DNA of 64,000 nt from NCBI GenBank assembly GCA_023460955.1, contig JAEWOH010000083.1:13052-77051 (forward strand), given 5' to 3'. Positions 60,501-64,000 of the stretch are shown one piece after another. The position numbers and the translations under genes are program-made. The stretch is from Bacillota bacterium (GTDB taxonomy: Bacteria; Bacillota; Clostridia; Acetivibrionales; DSM-1351). How positions within the stretch are numbered: the first letter of the stretch is position 1; each line of letters starts with the position of its first letter. The notes under the pieces were generated by a model that saw nothing but the letters and a program-made list of their open reading frames with translations, was not told where the DNA came from and did not search any database.

Positions 60501-61116
60501 TGAGTGGCTCCAGCTGACCTTCAAGTTCACTGATTATATCATTAATTCGTACAAGATTCTGATCGGTCAGCTCCAATTTACGTTCAGCTTCCTGTTTTCT
60601 CACCTTATACTTCATTATTCCGGAGGCTTCCTCAAATATGTGTCGTCTGTCCTCGGATTTTGTACTGAGAATTTCATCGACACGGCCCTGTCCTATAATA
60701 GAATAGCCGTCTCTTCCTATACCTGTATCAAGAAACAATTCATGTATGTCCTTAAGACGACATGACGTCTTATTTATATAATATTCACTTTCACCTGAAC
60801 GATAAACTCTTCTGGTTATGGTGACTTCGCTGTAGGAAACCGGAAGATAGTTATCGGAATTATCTATTGTCAGGGAAACTTCAGCGAAACCAACAGATTT
60901 TCTGTGCTCAGTTCCGGCAAATATGACATCCTCCATCTTACTGCCTCTGAGGGTTTTGGCACTTTGCTCTCCCAATACCCATCTTACAGCGTCACCTATG
61001 TTACTTTTCCCACTTCCATTTGGCCCAACAACAGCGGTTATTCCCGAATTAAAGTCCAGGTTGATCTTATCTGCAAAGGATTTAAAACCTTGAATTTCAA
61101 GTTTTTTTAGATACAT
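57544..61116 (-). CDS. smc: Chromosome condensation ATPase SMC
   Basis: 1190 residues. Walker A GPNGSGKSNIGDAVRWVLGE at 32 onward; long coiled coil (about 165-500 and 680-1020); hinge near 510-660 with NGIHGTVAQLL and the glycine-rich GSMSGGSNDHKSSG; C-terminal signature LLSGGERAFTAIALLFAI and Walker B PFCLLDEIEAALDDANV. Full length. Organises the chromosome with ScpA/B. Confidence 0.98.
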   Translation of the reverse strand: MYLKKLEIQGFKSFADKINLDFNSGITAVVGPNGSGKSNIGDAVRWVLGEQSAKTLRGSKMEDVIFAGTEHRKSVGFAEVSLTIDNSDNYLPVSYSEVTITRRVYRSGESEYYINKTSCRLKDIHELFLDTGIGRDGYSIIGQGRVDEILSTKSEDRRHIFEEASGIMKYKVRKQEAERKLELTDQNLVRINDIISELEGQLEPLREQSEAAKKYLSLREGLKELEVNVYLDSIDKFKEKIKEYEGQYKDIKDNIEAEERKLRSITTQNQQKTEMLKGLEGKITEARDKFYVIEGNLEKNSSEINLNKEKINGLEQNIVRLQEEISEINTKSESLLKEEKTRQGKIEYLNKQYADFSKKLESYQAQLDAIVSTLSESEQQIEKLKAGIMDKLDLQSDKRTQINNIKNHIENLKKRENSIGTEIYTLKLEKDKDNMKKEDLTESIRNTVILIKHLRTKMQDLSNEKNDLLTTLQDMEKQHGSVKTDIQVKTSRHRMLKDMEKSMEGYSRSVKEIMNACQASSDFGNGIHGTVAQLLSVDKRYETAIEMTLGSALQNIIASTEEDAKKAIDFLKRNRIGRATFLPITAVNGKRLDDNTIRRLEEHKGFCGLASDLVSCDTKYNGIVLNLLGRVAVVENLDAGISIAKKFGYSFRIVTLEGDILSTSGSMSGGSNDHKSSGILSRSREIAELEVTIEALKKDDITIGNKLSEVRRMLSEIETEYNEENNKLRDNELIKTRDENHLGMLEDNLRKIDAKIGMLSDEKAQVAKQEQETILEQKKYEDELEAIEKDISETKAIIAEHQEKFKADQSVRDELHQEITDFKISVNSIVESIQSVNEHIERIDTEKESLQKSLSRKQNEKQKAENEILSLNNAITGLENLIKSLQDEKTGKTFEIDRLVEEKKVLEEESSDFIEKLNSTNKTILLLQEEYNRIDVRNTKAEAEMKAIQDRMWDEYELTYTNAVDIKKELPSIPQAQKTINDYRAQIKNLGPVNVSAIDDYIKTKERYEFMSVQKNDMEQAKDKLHKIILEMVQIMKKQFIEQFKLINENFGIVYRELFGGGRAELIIADQENVLESGIEIEVQPPGKKLQNMMLLSGGERAFTAIALLFAILRLKPTPFCLLDEIEAALDDANVYRFGEYLKKFSKNTQFIMVTHRKGTMEAADTMYGVTMQEHGVSKIVSMKMGEMAS

Positions 61117-61270
61117 TACACACCCCGATTAATTGTTATGTCCATTTTCAAACTTGTTTAAATTTTAGCATACTTTATGTATTATTGGAAGGTTGTACAT
61201 TCTAAAGCTTTTGATAATATTCATTATTTATTATACGTCCATTATTTAACTATGTTTGATTTAAATAAAA

Positions 61271-61304
61271 AGGAATGAGCCGATTGAATTCCGAACTCAT
61301 TCCT
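61271..61304 (-). terminator. Terminator after the aldo/keto reductase
   Basis: Arms AGGAATGAG/CTCATTCCT with an inner TTCGG pairing, followed by TTTTTATTT on the minus strand. Confidence 0.8.
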
Positions 61305-61319
61305 AAATTTTCGGGATAT

Positions 61320-62513
61320 CTATTTTATTTTCATAAATTTACGGGCAACAGCAATAATTGAACGGTATAATTTCCCTTCCATCTCCTTGCTTACCACCTT
61401 CAGCTGCTCTCGAATTGCAATGCTTTGAGGGCAATGACTCTCACACTTTCCGCACTTTACACACTTTGAGGCATAAGCGGGTTTTGCCGACAATACTCCA
61501 AGGTTCTGAAAGTACCTAAACCTTACTGACTTATCATTAGTTGACAGGTACTTGTCATTATAGTAGGAAAAACAACCGGGTATATCAACACCTGCCGGAC
61601 ATGGAAGACAATACCCGCACGCAGTACATGGTATTTTGGTTTTTTCCTTCATTACTTTCTTAACATTATTAAATACAGCTATTTCATCCGCTGATAAAGA
61701 ATTTGGTAAAGCATTGGAAGCGATTCTTATATTATCTGCCACCTGTGCCTCGTCACTCATTCCTGACAGAACTACATTAACCTGCGGATGATCCCATATC
61801 CAACGTAAAGCCCATTCTGCTGGAGACCTGTCTTTGTTATATGATGTGAAAGCATTCCTTACCTCATCCGGGAGGTGTGTAACAAGTTTTCCTCCCCTCA
61901 GAGGTTCCATAACAATTACCGGGATGCCCAACCTTGCCGCAAGCATTAAACCTTCCCTGGTAGCCTGATTATTTTCGTCCATATAATTGTATTGAATTTG
62001 ACAAAAATCCCAAGGATATGCTTTCAGAATCATTTGGAAATCAGACTTTGAACCGTGAAAAGAAAAACCAATATTTCTTATTTTCCCTTTCTCCTTTAAA
62101 TCTTCCAGCCACTTCATAATTCCGAGTCCTGACAGACGATTGAAGGAAGCCATATCAGTCAGCATGTGCAGAAGATAGTAATCAATATAATCAGTTTGTA
62201 ATCTGGCTAACTGTTTTGCAAATATTTTGTGAGCATCCTCCAGCTTTTTAACCATAAAAGGAGGCAGCTTTGTCGCTATTTTAACCTTACCTCGATAACC
62301 ATCCAAAAGAGCTTGACCCAGTAATGATTCGCTCTTTCCCGCGTGATATATGTAAGCAGTATCAAAATAATTGACACCTTTATCAATGGAAGCCCTTATC
62401 ATTGCGATTGCTCTTGGTTCATCAATGCCTCCGGCTTTCGTTGGAAATCTCATACATCCAAAGCCTAGTATTGACAGCTCATCGCCGTTCTTCTGATTTG
62501 TTCTGGTAAGCAT
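61320..62513 (-). CDS. Aldo/keto reductase with C-terminal 4Fe-4S domain
   Basis: 397 residues. TIM-barrel part (1-~290): the catalytic Asp and Tyr in DKGVNYFDTAYIYHAGKSE near 50, Lys in IATKLPPF, His in YLLHML. The last ~110 residues hold two Cys groups, CTACGYCLPCPAG and CVKCGKCESHCPQS, for iron-sulfur clusters. This fused type is common in anaerobes; the substrate is unknown. Between smc and the nitroreductase on the same strand (46-nt gap), possibly one redox operon. Confidence 0.9.
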   Translation of the reverse strand: MLTRTNQKNGDELSILGFGCMRFPTKAGGIDEPRAIAMIRASIDKGVNYFDTAYIYHAGKSESLLGQALLDGYRGKVKIATKLPPFMVKKLEDAHKIFAKQLARLQTDYIDYYLLHMLTDMASFNRLSGLGIMKWLEDLKEKGKIRNIGFSFHGSKSDFQMILKAYPWDFCQIQYNYMDENNQATREGLMLAARLGIPVIVMEPLRGGKLVTHLPDEVRNAFTSYNKDRSPAEWALRWIWDHPQVNVVLSGMSDEAQVADNIRIASNALPNSLSADEIAVFNNVKKVMKEKTKIPCTACGYCLPCPAGVDIPGCFSYYNDKYLSTNDKSVRFRYFQNLGVLSAKPAYASKCVKCGKCESHCPQSIAIREQLKVVSKEMEGKLYRSIIAVARKFMKIK

Positions 62514-62559
62514 ATTTCAGTCTCCCTTTTTAAGCAATTATATTTAATAGCTGTATGGA

Positions 62560-63318
62560 CTAGCTATTCTTATCAATAAGTTTAGCAGTAGCCATAAATT
62601 CACAGCCTTCAGGTACTGCTCGGTCCGAAAAGTTAAATTCAATTTTATAACCCAGATTTTCTGCTGAAAGCCAAAGATGACATAGTGCAATCCCTATATC
62701 TATTTTGTTGAACCTGCCATAAATTTGTGCTTTTATTATATTGAGCTTTTTTCTGCTGACAATTATCTCTTTGGAATTGCCACTGAAAAACCAGGGCTGA
62801 GAATTGACTGCCGAAGGCGCAAGCCTTACAGGTTCCAATAATGCCTCTGAGTCAGGAATTGAAGTAATTTCGGACAGGCTGCTTCTTTTGAATTGTTCAG
62901 GTCCCGTCCTGTACAGCGGCTCTGAAGGTGTTCCAAAGGACAGTGTTATAATGTGCTCCAGCCCATCCTTCTTCTTTGGTATATTTTTGGGTTTCGCAAC
63001 ACCAAGCCAGCAGCTACCAAGTCCTGAAGCCGAACAGTACAAATCAATCTGCTGCATTATAAAACCGACATTCAGCATACTTTCTTCCTTTAATTCAGAA
63101 TAAATGGATATATAATGTGGTGCCTTAATTGCAAATAAACCTTTTGCATCACTGTCAGACCCTATGGAGAATTCAGTTTTAATGCCTTGCTCCAGCCTTT
63201 TCACATTTTTACAAAAAGTCTGAAGCTGCTCAAGCTTTTCTTGGGGCAGTGAAGTCATATCATATTTCCTAATTGACTTTCTCTTAAAAATAACCTTAAA
63301 AAGTTCTGAATTGTCCAT
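62560..63318 (-). CDS. Nitroreductase-family protein
   Basis: 252 residues. FKVIFKRKSIRKYDMTSLP at the start is the FMN-phosphate site; ASGLGSCWLGVAKPKN near 96 and LEPVRLAPSAVNSQPWFF near 160 follow. The two-part layout resembles the putative TM-nitroreductase group (about 250 residues). Uses NAD(P)H and FMN; substrate unknown. Confidence 0.85.
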   Translation of the reverse strand: MDNSELFKVIFKRKSIRKYDMTSLPQEKLEQLQTFCKNVKRLEQGIKTEFSIGSDSDAKGLFAIKAPHYISIYSELKEESMLNVGFIMQQIDLYCSASGLGSCWLGVAKPKNIPKKKDGLEHIITLSFGTPSEPLYRTGPEQFKRSSLSEITSIPDSEALLEPVRLAPSAVNSQPWFFSGNSKEIIVSRKKLNIIKAQIYGRFNKIDIGIALCHLWLSAENLGYKIEFNFSDRAVPEGCEFMATAKLIDKNS

Positions 63319-63436
63319 GTTTTTACACCCCTCATATATAAAAATGCTTAAGGCAAATTTCCAAATACTTAATCATATCAATATTATCACATTTAATAGT
63401 TCAATACAGTATATCTTAAAACATTATAGTGAGAGA

Positions 63437-63811
63437 CTACCTGGCAGCAACCAGAACACAAGCCTGAACCTGCAGCAATCCCAGACTGTCTATTTGCTTT
63501 AAAAGTTCTTCATCGTACGTTCCGGGTTGAAGCCAGACATACTTAATCCCAAGTCTTGCAGCTTCATCAATTACAGCTCTACCCCTTTTTGGTGACACAA
63601 CCATATCTATAACTTCCGGTACTACCGGAAGAGATGATAAGTCCTTATAGCACTTATCTCCTTCTACTTCTTCATACATGGGGTTTACTGCGTAAACCTC
63701 GTAGCCCTTTGATTTGAGCTTTCTAAATATCATATTACCGTATTTGCTCTGGTCCTGATTTGCTCCAACAACAGCCCATATTTTCTTTTCAAGCATTTTT
63801 TCCTCAAGCAT
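63437..63811 (-). CDS. CoA-binding Rossmann protein (YccU-like)
   Basis: 124 residues from the ATG at 63811, which has a GAGGAGAG site; a longer frame starting at 63859 has none. KKIWAVVGANQDQSKYGNMIFRKLKSKGYEVYAVNP near the start and VVSPKRGRAVIDEAARLGIKYVWLQPG are the CoA-binding-domain hallmarks of the small YccU family. Function unknown, perhaps CoA-linked regulation. The 63860-64000 remainder shows nothing clear. Confidence 0.88.
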   Translation of the reverse strand: MLEEKMLEKKIWAVVGANQDQSKYGNMIFRKLKSKGYEVYAVNPMYEEVEGDKCYKDLSSLPVVPEVIDMVVSPKRGRAVIDEAARLGIKYVWLQPGTYDEELLKQIDSLGLLQVQACVLVAAR

Positions 63812-64000
63812 GGTTTTACTCTCCTCTATTTCTATAATAATTATTACTGTAATACCCATTATTAATTATAATATACCTCGTATTATATAGTCGTAGTTAT
63901 TTATATCCCTCGCCAAGGATATGTAATATACTGTTTAAGATACTGTGGATTAGTTTCACCTACCTACCACTTTGATGGTTAAAGAAAGGCTCTAACCACA

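Noticed and set aside
60169..60765. 198-codon open frame on the plus strand
   Set aside because: It is antisense to smc, has no convincing ribosome site, and a low-complexity Phe/Leu-rich product typical of a shadow of a coiled-coil gene.
63860..64000. tRNA or other RNA gene at the right edge
   Set aside because: No cloverleaf arms or CCA end could be found; the stretch is short and AT-rich.

Overview
The window looks like a chromosomal stretch of a low-GC, anaerobic Firmicute, most like a mesophilic Clostridium cluster III / Ruminiclostridium-type organism (inference). The reasons are the AT-rich base composition, strong GGAGG-type ribosome binding sites, an anaerobic ribonucleotide reductase, [4Fe-4S] enzymes, and the clostridial/Bacillus order smc-ftsY-ylxM-ffh-rpsP-KH-rimM-trmD-rplS-lepB-rbgA-rnhB-ylqG. 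I saw no tRNA, rRNA, CRISPR array or insertion sequence.

A housekeeping backbone on the minus strand runs from smc (61 kb) down to the ylqG/fliK-like gene at the left edge. It is interrupted twice. About 16 kb lies between ftsY and ylxM (UPF0182, a KimA-like K+ importer, a ROK kinase, nrdD/nrdG with NrdR boxes, a type II pantothenate kinase with an OPT transporter, a membrane ferredoxin/FMN protein and a NYN/LOTUS protein). About 33 kb lies between trmD and rplS. That second block holds, from right to left: a branched-chain amino acid ABC operon (livKHMGF) plus a CBS/ACT protein; a sulfur and nitrogenase-like operon; a copper-type module; split glutathione-synthesis genes with an ArsR regulator; a TIR plus two-TM (SLATT/DUF4231) pair; and rsgA behind a leader-peptide attenuator.

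The most notable system is the nitrogenase-like cluster (about 16.3-31.3 kb, all minus strand). It starts with a small YezD-type sulfur-assimilation protein, then a NifB-like radical SAM protein, a NifX-like protein, and NifH-, NifD- and NifK-like proteins with all expected cluster cysteines. MetNIQ, a second NifX-like protein, an MccB/MccA-like reverse transsulfuration pair, O-acetylhomoserine sulfhydrylase and an SsuABC-type importer follow. There are no nifE/N/V genes and no nitrogen genes. The setting fits a methylthio-alkane reductase (Mar) that releases methanethiol for methionine synthesis, rather than N2 fixation. This is an inference from gene content; no search was run.

Regulatory DNA is rich. 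I could place several near-consensus sigma-A promoters, a probable L19 leader, paired NrdR boxes before nrdD, three 41-bp-phased palindromes before nrdG, a shared GTTC-N10-GAAC operator at arsR and gshA, two phased palindromes around the ylxM-ffh promoter, and many intrinsic terminators or attenuators.
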